Source: Dryas octopetala (lineage: Eukaryota > Streptophyta > Magnoliopsida > Rosales > Rosaceae). Taken from it: a stretch of DNA of 64,000 nt. Positions 12,245 to 24,249 of the stretch are shown one piece after another; position 1 is the stretch's first letter, and each line of letters starts with the position of its first letter. The notes under the pieces were generated by a model. It saw only the letters and a list, made by a program, of their open reading frames with translations, did no database searches and was not told the origin of the DNA. The stretch spans positions 62,001 to 126,000 of the forward strand of contig OY992834.1 of the NCBI GenBank assembly GCA_963921425.1. The letters are read 5' to 3'. The translations under genes and the position numbers were made by a program.

Positions 12245-14265
12245 CTACAGAATATTGGGGAGTTGAGAATCTAGTCTCTGCTGCAACTCTTTGATTTTCA
12301 ACGAGAGCTCCGCTTTCTGCTCCTTGTAGCTCTGCAGCAAGTACTCCTTTCCTTCTATGACCTCCTTCAACTCTCCTACTTCCCTCTTGAGTATCTCAAC
12401 CCTCTCCCCATCCCCTCTTCCTCTTTCTGATGCATCAAAATTACTTTCCCCATCAAGACACCCATTCGCATGACAATTTCTTGCTTCAGATTGCCAAATA
12501 GCGACTGGAGATGGTTTGTCGTTGGGGCTCAAATGTCCAACACAGTGATCTGCAATTGCCTTCCTAAGCCTTTGAATTTCTCTCTCAGAATCAAAAAAGT
12601 CCCTGTTTGCTGCATCAAGTTGTGACTGCAGATGGGTAGAATGTGCCAGCTGAGCATTCAGTGAATTCTGCAACTCTACAATCTGATCCTGCATCTCTAG
12701 TATCATGTCATCTCTTCTCTTCAACTGTTGCCTCAGTTTTTGTATTACTTCCCGCTTACTGAAGATGTCAGAGCCAGATTCTGAAACACATGGAGAATCT
12801 GAGCAGTTAGAATGGTGGAGGAATGGCTTTGGAGGCAACTCAAGCCTATCAGGTGAAGATGCCCAGATAATGCCATTCTCCTTGTTAAATTCAGGGGCTG
12901 GAACTGTGACCAAAGGCAGAGCTCCATCAGCTTCAGTCAGCATCTGGCCGTTGGGCAGGCACTTCATCTCCATCATGCCCTCAGTTCCTATTTCAAACCC
13001 ATTACATATATGAAACAACAAAATTATTATCATAAATGGACTGTCAAATAGTTTATCAAGCTATACCTCGTCCAAACTCCAAAGAAGTAAAATTAAACAA
13101 CGAAGGAGAAAGTAAAGGGCTAAAGCAACTTCCCCAGTCAATAAGTTCTATGAATGAGATGACCACATTAGACCAAAGTAAAAGATTCTGGTAAACTTTT
13201 TAGCCCAAAAAGGACCTCGCTCGATCAAAAAATGAAAGTAAATTTTAACTCAACTGCTGAATGCCGTCAAAGATGAATATTTCACATGGAGGAGTGTGCA
13301 TTTGTATGTTGGTGTAAAATTAATATCAGGAGGTTATCTAGCGAATGGTGTTAGTAATATGCTAAAGTGTCTAAGTGGGTCTCTTCCTCTACATCAGCTG
13401 AAACTCTTAATCTTGAGGGGATCTACTTTTTGTTACTAACTAACTTAGGCATAATGATCGTAGAAATAAGAAAAAACTGCAAATAGACTACAACAAAGAT
13501 AATAAAATTGAAATCAAACTCAACTAGCATCAATCCTAGTACAGAAACTTGTTTCGCCATCATGCTGTTCTAACACATAATTAACTTCTAGGTCATGCCA
13601 ATCTAAGGACATTTTGAATTTTTCAGCCGCACTCTTGGGGAAAAGTCTACTTCTGTCATTCACAAAAACCAGGTTTGACTAGGGTGCCGTTCAAAATTTA
13701 ACACTCATAGTTTCTCATTATCTTATTTTCTCAATACAGTTGTATCTCACCACATATCATACAAGCTCCAATACCCAAAGGAAAACTAGGCAAGAGAAGG
13801 TAATCAAGCACCAGCCAAAACTTGTGTTCAAACCTGAACAGAAACTAAGTCACATTTAACCCTCAGAAATTTGAAACAAAACTGATTACTAATCCATACC
13901 TGACATGCAATTAAAGCAACTGCCATCATCTTGTTGAGTAAAGGAATAAACATTTGAGTGCGCATGACAACCTGCAGACTTCCTTCTTTCAGAGGATTTT
14001 CCACTTCCTGAAATTGAAAACAACATAAGAAGTTAAGAGCAGTCATGTAAAAGAAAAGCAATGTTATACACATTAAAAGACCATTCAAACCATTACTACC
14101 ATTCTCCTGCTGCTTTGTGTCAAGAGCTTGCTTCAGCTTGTAACCTAGACGAATTGATAACGTACTTAACAAGGCACCACCAGCAATAAGGACCCAATTA
14201 GCTCCATCGCCCTGAAAAGGTTTGGACTTCTGAGCTCTAGGCACACCAGTTGTTTTTGGTTTCAT
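12245..14265 (-). CDS. uncharacterised plant one-TM coiled-coil protein
   Basis: Three coding exons in transcript order, 14265-14082, 14007-13900 and 12987-12245, join in phase to give 344 aa. Residues 24-42 (WVLIAGGALLSTLSIRLGY) form one hydrophobic segment near the N-terminus. A Cys-rich stretch follows (CHAHSNVYSF and DDGSCFNCMSG), then a conserved linker (LPNGQML and IIWASSPDRLELPPKPF). From about residue 180 to 260 there is a long coiled coil (FSKREVIQKLRQQLKRRDDM onward), and a second coiled coil forms the C-terminus, ending LPNIL. I do not recognise a named family or function; a membrane-anchored scaffold is only an inference. A likely 5' UTR exon at about 15763-15840 (donor GAG|gtaggt) is separated by a 1.5-kb leader intron that contains a MITE. 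Confidence 0.75.
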
Positions 14266-14628
14266 TTTAAGAGCTAGAGCTAGTGTAGTGTCGGAGGAAA
14301 AAATTCTGAATCATCCAAGAATGATGACCTATATTAGCAATACACCAAAAGTCCATGCTATCTATATGAAAGACATCTTAGGTAAAACTGCATCAGGAAA
14401 GATAAGTTTAAGCGATCTTCACATGAAAGATAAAATCAGTGTTGCATGAATACCAACCAAAAGAAATCAAATATAGTAAGCTCCAATATTATGAAATGGA
14501 ACACTCAGAATTACTTAGATGGCTGGATGTAGTAATCGAAAAATAAGTGGTTAATTTCACTGCTCATAAATTCCACCAAAGTAAACCCCATAACCACCCA
14601 AATATATAAATATATATCATATACATAC

Positions 14629-15022
14629 AGAGTCCTCTTGTAAGGATGCCCTCATTTTAAGAAAAATAAGGACCATATTGTTAGGGCCCACCACACAATG
14701 TGTTCTCATGATCCAAAACGCCCATTTTTCAAGGTACTCAATTAAGGATCAATTATCCAAAAATTAGTCAACTCGAAAATCGTTTAACCATTTTTCAAGG
14801 TACTCGATTAAGGATCATTTCCATGTTTATTAGAAACATTGTATTCGTTTATTTATTTTATGACAACAAAATGACTAAAAGGTTTTAGATTTTATTTAAC
14901 TTTTGCAAGGATGATCCTTAGACACACGGTTAGGATCATTGGACAACATTTTGGGATGGCCCCTATAATGTGTTCCATAATTTTCATGAAATGAAGACAT
15001 CCTCATTAGAGAATTCTCCTAT
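14629..15022. mobile_element. MITE-like inverted-repeat element in a leader intron
   Basis: The left end (AGAGTCCTCTTGTAAGGATG) and the right end (reverse complement GGAGAATTCTCTAATGAGGA) form imperfect terminal inverted repeats. These continue inward for more than 100 bp, including GAACACATT and GGATCAT blocks. No coding capacity is seen and the target duplication is unclear. It lies in the presumed first intron of the coiled-coil gene. An internal direct repeat (CATTTTTCAAGGTACTC) occurs at about 14724 and 14789. Confidence 0.6.
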
Positions 15023-15777
15023 ATGCATGGGATAAATCTTAAACACACTATAAAAAACCATTTTCTTTTTATAAATGGGATGAATACCTGGGTGGGCTAC
15101 ATTCTCAATCAATAACCATTAGGCCATTACATTACAGAACAGATTAGAAAGGCCCACCATCCGTAATCTGCTAAGTACTTTTCTTTTCTTTCCAAAAATT
15201 TAAATTGCGAAAGCAATGCATAGAGCATCTTCATCAATCATCAGTTATATAATGAAAATTGCACCTTATACATTATATTTCTATGGTTCCAATCCATCAA
15301 ATCAAGTAAAATACGAATTACAAGTTTCCCAGATATCGTCCCAAAAGAAGAATGCAAATCCTTTGAACAAGCTAAGGTCGGTGTAGGAAGAGTGCAGAAA
15401 ACTTTTTAGTCTGATTCTGATAGAAAAGGAAACCAGCCAACCCATATTACATTTTCTGTTAAACCTCATTTGGAAAAGCTTCGTTAAATAGAATTCCAGA
15501 CGTCAAAGTCGCACCATGAAGCCCATAGACATTACGCCAAAAATAAAAACTACTCCTCAAAACTAACAGAAACAGAAACCCTTATACGAAAACCTAAAAC
15601 CTCAATTGAAATGAAATCCATCAACGTTAAGCAAAATAATCGATCACATAATAAACACACACATATAATTAAGTATACAAAAAAACAGAGATTAAAATTT
15701 ATCAAACAAAAAAAAAACACCGAGATGACTATTCGAAGCAAGGGAAACCTACCTCGTTCATTGCATTTGTCCTTTCA

Positions 15778-15786
15778 TTAGGGTTT
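15778..15786 (-). promoter_or_regulatory. telo box in leader of coiled-coil gene
   Basis: AAACCCTAA on the minus strand lies within the presumed 5' UTR exon of the coiled-coil gene. This is motif and position only. Confidence 0.35.
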
Positions 15787-15844
15787 CTGATATTCGCTCT
15801 CTCTGGAAATTAGAGAACTGACTGAATCACTCCGTCCTTTTTTT

Positions 15845-17070
15845 TTTAACCCTTTTGTGCTTTTTCTTTACAACCAAACAAAAGAAAATACAGATTACAG
15901 ACTAGTCACTACATACTAGTGACTTAGTGAGGGGAAGTGAGGGTTTTGAGATGGCGGCTTTTGCTTATTTATTTCCAAAAGTAATAATACATATTCTATT
16001 TTAAAAATATGATTAAAATGGGGATGTAACTGCAAAATATATATATATATATATATATATTTACGCCACGTCATCCATTCCTCTGGATTCGGGACTTGGC
16101 TTTCTCTAGTGGCCTCCACGGCTCCACCTTTTGATTTTTCTGTTGCTTCTGTTATGTATATGCCACGTCATGCATATGCGGTTCGTGCCGTTGCGTTGTA
16201 CAGTTTCTTTTTCCTTTAAATAAAAAATAAAAAATTTAGTATTTTTTTCCCTAAATAGTAAGCCGTTAGCTGGAGGGAAAGGGGATAAATAGAAGGCTGC
16301 GCACTTGCCAAACAGGGTGCAAATAGTTGGCTTCCTTTTTATAAAAAGAGGTGCGAGTAGTTGCCTTGCCGCTGGTTAAAATAATATTTTTTTCTTTGAT
16401 AAATTACCTTGGGTGAAGATTTTCACATTTCACTTTTTTGCATTTACACTTATTTATTTATTTTATATTTTGATAATTGAATAAATAAGAGAAGAATGAA
16501 AACATAAAAAGTGTTTTCCCTAACCATTACATTACCCCAACAGCCCAATTAATAATGACGTGTTATTCAATCTTCCACTTCCCCTCTGGCACATTTTTAA
16601 TACTCTCCTCTTCTTTATTTTCCCTTTTCCTTTATGCCTTCCATTTTCACTATCGTTTTTCTTTTTCAATTTCAATTTTCGTTTTATATTGCTGCTTACC
16701 CTTTGCTTAGCACAAGGAATACTAAAGTGAGGGGAGAGTGAAAGCCATATTCTTGGTGCTTTTCTTTACCAATATTCTTATTAGCTTTACTTCCCTCCCT
16801 AGGAGGCTCACATTTATAATGTACATGTTATTTCATACCCGTTCCAAATTTCTAATCCTTTCAAGAAAAGAAAATTTATACCGCTCATTATAAATAAATG
16901 ACTCATAATGGGCCAAATTGCTACATAAATTAGAATTTAAAAAAGTTATAAACTTATAATAAAAATTGGAGCTTCTAATAAAAACAACAAAAACAAACTG
17001 CAAAAAATTCAATAAATTCAAATGACATAAAAGGGGAAAATTAAGAAAAATGAACAACCAACTTTTTAAC
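15845..17070. other. intergenic: coiled-coil promoter side and ORC3 3' flank
   Basis: No gene is seen. A (TA)n run at 16036-16061 and AT-rich DNA fill most of the stretch. The minus strand just below 17074 is the probable 3' UTR of ORC3. Confidence 0.45.
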
Positions 17071-17073
17071 TTG

Positions 17074-18990
17074 TCACAGCCCAAAGGCCACTCTCTGCAT
17101 GCAATCACGACGTTTTTTGCTGGGCATCCGAACGAGGCCTGTAATCTGTAGTTCTGTAATTGCCTTGCAAAACCGTGCTCTGTGACAAGAACAAAGTTAA
17201 GGATCTTTATGCATAGCCAACTTTAATGTTGGGTGTTAATTCAAGGGGGGGAAAATAACAGGAAAACACAATCCTTGATGCAGGCAGAAGCAATGCATGC
17301 TATGCACCTATTACACTACACAGCAGAGGTGTGGTCGAAAACCATGTTGAGAGTAATGTGGAGCAATGTCCCACATCGGAAAACTAAGGCTTAGCATATG
17401 TGCTTATAAGTCTTGGGCCTCTCCACCCATTGCCAATTGGTTTTGGGTTGGATGCTCTAATTCTATCATGGTATCAGAGCTTGGTTATCCGCGTGTAAGG
17501 CCCAACGGTCACACGTGCTCCCACGTCACCCAATATAATTTGTTCACGTGTAAGGCTCAAAATATCGCCACACGTGCGGGGGCGTGTTGAGAGTAATGTG
17601 GAGCAATGTCCCACATCGGAAAACTAAGGCTTAGCATATGTGCTTATAAGTCTTGGGCCTCTCCACCCATTGCCAATTGGTTTTGGGTTGGATGCTCTAA
17701 TTCTATCAAACCACTGGGGACTTCATTGAAATCTCGAAACTTTGACAAGCTCTTTTTCAGTGTCAAGAAAGGATATCAAGGAAGAGCTCTTGGGATTCTG
17801 TTTTAGAACTAGTAATTTGATCTTCTCATAGCTCTAAAAGATTTAGATTGAATACACAACACGGTCTACATCATACATATATTTAAGTGGGTCACTTCTT
17901 AGTCTAAACTCTAAAATCACAAGACCTTTGGATGCATCATATATTTATATACCAAATGAGACTGCATCAACTCACTACAAACGAAGATGTTGTGCAGAAT
18001 GAAAAATCAAAAGGATACTGAATAGATGCTTCACTCTTCTTTTCAGATTCATTCATTTCCTTTCTTCTTTTGGGTAGTGGGGACTGCTCTAACTTGCATT
18101 TCCGTTTTCTACTGGGCTGAATGACAATTGTTTTGAAAGACTGGAACCAGTCATGAAGATTGATAAGATCCCCATGCTCTTGAGCCAGGGTATACCTAAG
18201 AAATAGGATTAACAAAATTGCTTAGTGCCATCAAACCAGTTACTTGATTATGCATCTGATAATGAAGGTGAAACCCTCCATATCTAGACCATAAAATAGT
18301 TGGATATAAACCCAGCACATCTTAAAATTACCATCAGTTTCAAAAAATTGCTATGTGATAGCTACAGTTATACTCACATGATTGAGGTATCAGGCATGGA
18401 TGGCAATGGAATGTTGCCGCTCCTGCAGCAGCAACTGCATTGTAGGATTTTATGGAACTCCAAAAGATCCACTTGAATCCTTTTTCTTGGGTCTCCAATT
18501 AAAGCCTTAAATAAGTAAGTTAAGAACTGATAGGTTATATATAAAGTTCCAAAACTAAGTTACAAAAATTTCAGAAGTAATATGCATGTTAAATGAATGC
18601 GCAAATAAAATCCACATATATTGATGAAATCTTTAATGTAAGACATGCCATTGGTCATCAATTAAACCTGATAAAAATAACCTGTCAATACATTACAGAT
18701 CAAACTTTCAAGCATTTCAGTGATTAATTAATACCACAACGATGAAAATGGCTTAGTGGTAATAAAAGACTAATCTGATTTCATTAAAATAACAAGCTGC
18801 TGGTATATGTAAGCTAGAGTAGCCATTGAAATGCTTACCGATTGAAGTTTTTCAACATTTCTAAAGCTGACAATTTCATGAAAAGGCATGCACTCAATCG
18901 GCGTCATGAAATACCTGTCAAAAAGGAATTTAAAATTTAAAGTATTAAGCCAGAATGCTCTGCAATAACCAAATAGAATGCTCTCCCTCT

Positions 18991-19057
<67 letters not shown>

Positions 19058-22000
19058 ACACACAATTGCATTTAGACCAAACCACTTTTAGAAGTATTAA
19101 ATAAGGAAATAACAGAGGTTAACAATCACATCCTGTCGACCCCATCCCAAAAGTAAAATATATCTATGATGTAGGAACATTCCCGTTAGTTTGATCTATC
19201 TTGATTGGGAGGAGTTTTGTTTTGAGTGTGGGGTTTTCTGGACATCTTGTCCATCTTTCCTTGTACTTTCTCTTCTATTACTAAAGCTTTGTTCCTTACA
19301 AAAAAGATTAAAAAACAAAAACCATATGGTTTCCTAAGATGGTAACTCATAACTTCTAAAATAATCTTCTGAAACTTTGGTCTAGCCTCAACTTCCTAGT
19401 CAGATCATATGAACACTTAGTATAAGCAAAACCAACCCGCAATGTAAATTCAAAATATTCTCTCATGATGGCTCAAGATAGAGACAGATTATGCAGTAGA
19501 ATTTGTCTATTGAGTCAAGAGTATTAGGAAGTATTAAAGCCATCCATACCTTGACAAAAATCAGTTGAATTAAAGCCATCCATTTATGAACATTTATTCC
19601 AATCCTGATTAGAAGTTAAGTACTAAGTATTAAAAAAGACAATAGTGAAGTTAATAATAATTACCTAACCATGCAATCAATTAGCATAGTAGCTTTTCCA
19701 TTAATTGATTCTGACTCGTCAATCTCTAAGGGATTCCGAGATGTATGTCTCCTGTCACATGAACAGAGTCAAAATGGAGCCACTAGAAATAGAAGTTCCA
19801 CCAAGTTTCAAAAAAATTGGACAGCTCAAATGCTAGTACAAAAACAGAAGGGAAGACCGAGAGAGTGAGAGAGAGAGAGAGAGGCGGGGGGGATGAAATA
19901 AAATATTACTTGGTTATGCCTGTCAGATCTGGTTTACAACTTCTTCCTTCTTCAACTTTCAATAAGGACTGTAGCTCCTTTACCTTCTCATGAATCTATT
20001 TCAAGCACATAACTATGGTCACTCAACCGATCCCATATTAACTTAGTAATCAACTACTATCACTGCTTAAAACATGTAAGAGAAATAGCTAGATGAGAAG
20101 AAGAAAGATAGCTAGATGAAAGCAAAGCTATAACAGAGCCTACAGACAGAGATCTCAAAACACAAGCTCAGGTTCTGTCACAGAATTTTGATTCCTTCAT
20201 GAGAACTAGTCTTCTTTTCTCCCAAAGGCATACCATCAGCAAACATCTAGTCAAGCTACAGTACTCTTCAACCCATACAAGCAACCCAAAGAATCTAAGC
20301 ATCCCCTAGGCCATGGAAACAACAAGAAAACAAGGACAAGTTCCGAGAAATTTTGGCTGCCAATGTGATTGGAGATCGTCCATGTGGAGTCATTACAAAA
20401 ATCTATCATAAGCTCCTAAGGAAACAAAGCCACCCTTGTCCTAAATTTCTTAAAAAGCCACGTACGCAAATAACATTAAAAAGTGTGATAACGAAGAGGC
20501 CCTATTGCAAATTCTATCAATAAAGTAGCTACCATATGCTAAAGTAAAATCTAATACAAGTATTTCATACTCAACTAACAGAGCTGATCTCCAACTACAG
20601 AAAGGAAAACAGTAATAGAAGGGATAATGAAATTTGTTGTGGACCAAAACAATAAAATTCAGATTTAACTTTTAAGCAAACCCCTGATGCTACTTCATAA
20701 CTTGCTTAAAAATACAGTCATACCTCGGGAACATCTACAGTGAGATTTTCCCAACTCTTAAGCAACTGACAGAGAAATGCTGCAGGAAGATCCCTGATAA
20801 TTTCAAAGTTTAGACAGTTTAGAAATAGAGTCTACCAATGGATCAAAAAACAAATTCAAGTCAACTAATCAGCAAAACTTCCAATTTCTATGAATATGAA
20901 TGGAAAAAATTTTGATTTGACACCTGGAAAAACAAGGAACAGCAAAAGTGATACTCATTTAAATTGACTTTAAAGTAGCATGGTGCTTGAATAAGTATAA
21001 CCTTTTTTAAAAAGAGATTGAATAAGAATTACCAAAAAAAAATTATTTAAAAATAAAAACTATGCTTCTGAGTAGATTTCGGGCAAAGAAACGTAGGAAC
21101 TAAGAGTCTAAGACTAAATTAAAAATAAAAAAACAGAAACTAAGCCATGTCTGCAACGTGAGAACCAGAGTTTTGTAGTTAAGTTGCCATCAAGATCTTT
21201 TAACCAGTAACAATAAGACAGGGATAGTGAGGCGTACTTCAATCTGTCTGTATTATTTAAAACTCATCACTTACCTCACTTTGCGAACTACCTGACAAAT
21301 AAGGCGTCCCTTTTGGAAGCTCAAAGTTTGTTCAAGCATACACTGATCACTCGAAAAAGATGTACCAAAATCTTTTCCAATTCCAGCGCCAATATCAGAA
21401 GCCAATGAGTTGTAAATATCTGGATCAAGTGCCTCACAAAATAAGTCTAACAATTGGATTTTGTTACACTTCCCAGCTTCAAATAAGCACTGCAACACAC
21501 TAGCATGTCAAGAAACAGAAAGACCAATGTGATGATATGAAATAAGAAAAGTACAAGGCCTTAATAGAAACAATCATTTGTGTTCTTTCACTCATCAGGC
21601 ATGATAGCTTAAGGGGCCAAAAGCATAAAAACATATCAAAATATGCTTTTAAGCTTACAAGTTTGGAGAATGTATAAGCTTGGGAATGTTGAAGAATCAT
21701 GGTTTTAATATCAGTATAAGATAAAAAATAAAAAAAAAAGGAGACTGAAAGTTCACCAAGACAACAGTGCTCCAGAGCTTCTGCAATATCTTCAACTTTG
21801 TCAAACCACGAGCTATATTGGTATCAGTCTGTTCAGTCATTTGATCCCTGGTGACAGCTTTTCCAGCAGAAGTCAGCATATTGACTTAAAACTTTTAGCT
21901 CATCCATTAAAAGAAATAAAAAATTGTTGACCTTTAGGATTACCTTGCAGAAGATAAAAGTTCAGAAGCACATTCGACCACTCTCTCTCTCTGCAATCCC

Positions 22001-23189
22001 TTCAATAGCCAAATTACATCTTAGTAAAAATATCCCAAACATTTTCTGGGATTGGCAGGGAGAGAAGACTAATCAAGGATGCATGATATTAGCAAAAAAA
22101 TTTATGAAATTCAAACAGGGAGCCATAATTGCCAAAGATGTTATTGTTGCTTCATGGCCACAGTAAATGAAATGTTCTATGTCAAAAGAATTTTCCTTCC
22201 AAATCCAAAAAAAAGAAAAAGAAAAAGGGGGAAGGTGGGGATCAGTTTCCAATTAACCACTTTGTTGCAGTTTACAGTAGAGGTCCAGAGGAAAAAGGAT
22301 AGTCTCTTTTATTAAGTGAAAAATAGAAATAAGAGATGGCAGAAAAGGAATGTGAATGTAGGTATGAGTTATGCACCTTGACATGAATACAATCTATATT
22401 GCAAACATGGTAAAGGGGAGTGATGTTCAAGGATGCTACCTCGTTGTCTTCTTCAACAAGCAAACACCTAAGCATGAAGCTCAAAGGCTCTGCGGAGAAA
22501 TGTTGGACACATGCTATCTGAAAAGGACTTTTGACATCAGCAGGGGCCTAGTCGTGCTGACATGAAAGCATAAGAGGAAATGCAACATGGTATAGACAAC
22601 AATGACAATAATGGTGGTCACAATATCTGAGAACTTAATTACCGACCTTTAAAGCTCTAACAAAAGATGTCAATGTGCCATCCTGATTTAAGAAGTAGTT
22701 TCGCAGAAAAACTGCAACCTTGTGACCAACAGAGAAACCAGAACATTGCCTCACAAGAGCAGCCTCAACAACTGCATCCATCCTCTCAGCCGGTGATCCC
22801 AATGTGAACTTGCAAGGGCACAACTTCTGCAGCACATTTGAAGGAAGTATGTTTCTTGGGGCATCCAGTGTTGTTGCAACTCCCATTATTAAAATGACTG
22901 GGATTTTGACAACCCATTCACTGATAAAAACAATGGAGCAAGTTACAAGGCCATGTAAGCAAAATCTTGTGCTGAAAAGAAAAATGAAGAGAAGGTCTGT
23001 AAATTTTAATTTATAAGCAACAAGTGAGGTTGGGGTTAGAAAACCTCAACATAAGAATAAAATCAGACACGACAGGACCAAAACATCGTTCCATATCATC
23101 TATAATGACAACCAGCGGAGAACCAAAGTTTCCTTCCTGGCTGTACCATGATGCCAAAATGGACAAATCAGCTGCCTGCATGAAAAATG

Positions 23190-23220
<31 letters not shown>

Positions 23221-24073
23221 TAGTATTAGAAGCAAGAATGAAATTGAAAACAATTGAATATGAGCCTACTTCGTCTAAATGGATGGAATAAGGAAATGTA
23301 AATACTTACATCAAAAGTGCGCATCAAAAACTGTCTCAACAAACTAGTGAGACAACCAGCAATCCCATTCTTGGAAGAAAAGTCGAAGGAGGAAAGGTTA
23401 GCCACATGGCATCCATGAGATTTCAAGCAGAGGCCAAGCTCTTGAAATGTCAAAAAATCATCAACAAACTCCATATTCTCTGCCAGTAACAGCTCAATCA
23501 AGCAAGTTCGTTGATCACTAACTAACATTATTAACTTATTCATTCAACACAAATTGGATAATAGATAGATATTGGAGAACATACTGGTGAGAAGGAGCCC
23601 AGTGAAGAGCTGTGTACAAGTAGCGTGGGTGACAATGGGAAAAGGGCCAAGAGAAGGGGTGGAAAATGGTTTGATAGAATGGAAGGAGTCGCGTACCCAG
23701 CTGTGTATGTGATTGAAAACACCAGCATTAATATTCCTCACAACTTCCTTGATAGTGGATTCAATTCTTGACCAAACTAACTGAAAAGCTTCCATTCGCA
23801 AGCACAGCTCATCGCATTCCTTCTTGTCAGGCTTTGTTGGGTATTTATCAATCCTCCTTCGGGCCTTCCCACTTGAAGTTAATTTTTCAGATGCTTTGTG
23901 AAGAACGAAGAAACTCTGCCCAACCACAAAATGATATTAAATAAAAATAGAAATAGAAAACGAAGCAACAAATAAAACGGAAAAGGAACAGACGGGACCT
24001 GGAGGTTGTTTTGGGTAGTATCGGGGATTGATTGAGGTGGTGAATCACCCGCACTTGCAGATGAAGACGCCAT
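17074..24073 (-). CDS. ORC3: origin recognition complex subunit 3 (ORC3)
   Basis: Sixteen exons (minus strand, transcript order): 24073-23999, 23915-23585, 23479-23310, 23175-23045, 22920-22647, 22517-22440, 21990-21944, 21847-21757, 21489-21275, 20793-20724, 19995-19910, 19751-19665, 18914-18839, 18505-18378, 18195-18019 and 17179-17074. All phases agree, giving 713 aa (plant ORC3 is usually about 720-750). Markers include LTKNMEFVDDFLTFQELGL, the Walker-B-like PLVVIIDDMERC, EWVVKIPVILIMGVATTLDA and a C-terminal winged-helix end ARFCKAITELQITGL...QRVAFGL. ORC3 is a non-ATPase subunit of the nuclear complex that marks replication origins. The last exon lies beyond a TRIM insertion and would be missed if the frame at 18019 were read on. 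A short exon may be missing between 22440 and 21990, where the fit to the family is weakest. Confidence 0.92.
17345..17708 (+). mobile_element. TRIM retrotransposon (364 bp) in the ORC3 last intron
   Basis: Two LTRs of 124 bp, 17345-17468 and 17585-17708, are identical by eye and run TGTTGAGAG to TCTATCA. A 5-bp target duplication AACCA lies at 17340-17344 and 17709-17713. The primer-binding site TGGTATCAGAGC (initiator Met tRNA type) starts directly after the 5' LTR at 17469. A short purine-rich GCGGGGGCG precedes the 3' LTR. The 116-bp interior has no coding capacity. The LTR core CCCACATCGG and CAATTGGTTTTGGGTTGG is typical of plant TRIMs of the Katydid/Br type. It is antisense to ORC3. 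Confidence 0.95.
17469..17480 (+). other. TRIM primer-binding site
   Basis: TGGTATCAGAGC is complementary to the 3' end of initiator methionine tRNA. It abuts the 5' LTR with no spacer. Confidence 0.9.
18993..19053. repeat. (CT)n microsatellite in ORC3 intron
   Basis: About 29 CT units run into CACACA. It lies in the intron between exons 12 and 13 of ORC3 and is probably polymorphic. Confidence 0.9.
23188..23218. repeat. A/T homopolymer in ORC3 intron 3
   Basis: About 31 consecutive A on the plus strand. On the minus strand this is a long T run near the acceptor of ORC3 exon 4, where it probably contributes to the polypyrimidine tract. Confidence 0.75.
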
Positions 24074-24119
24074 TGATGCTCTTTTCTCTCTACTCTTCTC
24101 TCTTAAAAGATGAGCAATT

Positions 24120-24128
24120 TTAGGGTTT
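24120..24128 (-). promoter_or_regulatory. telo box upstream of ORC3
   Basis: AAACCCTAA on the minus strand, about 47 bases before the ORC3 ATG. Together with the E2F-like site it matches the promoter grammar of plant S-phase genes. Confidence 0.5.
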
Positions 24129-24186
24129 TCTAGCCCACCCTCATTGGCGCTACTTCTAGTTCTGGACTCACCGACTCCGTCTTTCT

Positions 24187-24198
24187 TTTGGCGGGAAA
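24187..24198. promoter_or_regulatory. E2F-binding site upstream of ORC3
   Basis: TTTGGCGGGAAA fits the E2F consensus (TTTSGCGC-type, near-palindromic) and lies about 114 bases before the ORC3 ATG. Plant ORC genes are known E2F targets, so G1/S control is expected. Confidence 0.7.
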
Positions 24199-24249
24199 AT
24201 AAAATAAAAAAGATTAAAGGCTTGAAATTAACCACTCAATTTAGTCCCT

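Noticed and set aside
17366-17806. Two ORFs with an identical first 34 residues (17366 and 17606)
   Set aside because: They are translations of the two identical TRIM LTRs, not a duplicated gene.
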